A DNA stretch of 64,000 bases, taken from contig OY987298.1 in the NCBI GenBank assembly GCA_963920635.1, positions 127,667,735-127,731,734 of the forward strand, read 5' to 3'. The DNA comes from Pseudeuparius sepicola (Eukaryota; Arthropoda; Insecta; Coleoptera; Anthribidae). The translations under genes and the position numbers were made by a program. Under the pieces are notes generated by a model. That model ran no database searches. It saw only the letters and a list, made by a program, of their open reading frames with translations, and had not been told where the DNA came from. Within the stretch, counting starts at the first letter, position 1, and every line of letters starts with the position of its first letter. Shown piece after piece: positions 63,242 to 64,000 of the stretch.

Positions 63242-64000
63242 TTGGTACATAAATAACTATTGTAAACCTATTTGTAGGATTAGTCGTTTATTATTATTTT
63301 AATAATTGAAAATATGTACTTTTCAATCACAATGGGCCGCAAATAAATGTTTTATTGATGTTATATGGTTTATTTCATATGTCAAAATCTTGTATTGAAT
63401 TACTGTTACCGCGCTTTTAATACGAAAACATTTAAGAAAGAGAAACACAAATTATATAAATTTATTGTACCTACTTACTCCTCTCGAAATTAGAGAAGTT
63501 GGTGTGACGAATTACCGGAATTTTTTACCAGCAAGGTTAGGATGTACAGGGTGATCATTTTTAGACGCCCAGCCTCTGGCGGTGGAAACCGATTAAAGAT
63601 ATGGAGATATTATACATGGGAGATGATATAGGATGTATAATGGATTAAATTTGCCCGTTTAGCGACTCTTTTCAAATACGACGCTAGGCGTCGCGACAAA
63701 ATTTTTTCCCACCAACATACTACTTTTGTAACATTGTTCGAAAGCTCTAATTTTTCTGAACATCTATCTTTAAAACAAGGGTAATACCCAGTAAAAGTGC
63801 CGAAAATGGTTATAAAGATAGTCAACCCCATCAGCTGGCATTTTCAAGTTTCACAGATTAAAATTAATACCAACGCCAACCATTTATCATTTTAAACCAT
63901 TTCTTACCTCCTAATATTATGTATCTCATCCCGCAGATGTTACTTTATTGATTTACTCTCCATTATTTGTTCCGTAAGGTCTCTTCATTGTCTTTTTCCA
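63242..64000. other. No recognisable gene; possible MITE end
   Basis: TGTACAGGGTGATCATTTTT at about 63543 resembles insect MITE termini; the partner would lie beyond the window. The rest is AT-rich, non-coding. Confidence 0.35.

Overview
The window looks like AT-rich nuclear DNA of an arthropod, most likely an insect. It carries a Polinton/Maverick, a piggyBac relic, hAT elements, an LTR retrotransposon, many long foldback (MITE-like) elements and TATA plus TCAGT-type initiator promoters. I could not fix the order; the frequent TAGGTACCTA-like words suggest Hemiptera or Lepidoptera only weakly. I recognise no ordinary conserved host gene, and most of the 64 kb is transposon-derived or featureless.

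Positions 1-13351 hold the right-hand part of a Polinton/Maverick (virus-like self-synthesising DNA transposon). Plus-strand genes are a possible DEDDh-type nuclease, a protein-primed-type DNA polymerase B broken by three frame changes, and a small CHHC zinc-finger protein. Minus-strand genes are an unknown protein, an integrase with a chromodomain, two paralogous fibre-like proteins, a DUF8207-like structural protein, a packaging ATPase, a BIR-RING (IAP-like) protein, a small membrane protein, a capsid candidate and two small overlapping ORFs. A four-exon minus-strand gene with 50-56 bp introns sits at 444-1308. The right end is placed at 13351. It abuts a piggyBac transposase gene fragment, so the Polinton apparently inserted into a piggyBac copy. 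The left end lies outside the window. No adenain-type protease was found.

Positions 13358-14028 are a piggyBac remnant ending at a TTAA site. From 14 to 33 kb there is no convincing gene but many repeats. These include a 1.4 kb foldback element split by a 3.4 kb insertion flanked by TTAA (18718-23550), two further long palindromes (25180-26558, 27834-28912) and several dispersed repeats.

Positions 33581-34365 and 36292-37348 are two inverted copies of one internally deleted hAT element, each with a perfect 8 bp target duplication. Positions 43724-48409 are an LTR retrotransposon (gypsy-like) with two LTRs identical by eye and a TGTT duplication. It has gag, protease and integrase, but reverse transcriptase and most of RNase H are deleted.

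From 49 to 64 kb there are more foldback elements, a small two-exon THAP-domain gene or pseudogene (53297-53804), a degenerate Penelope-like reverse transcriptase fragment (53963-54256) and otherwise AT-rich DNA without recognisable genes.
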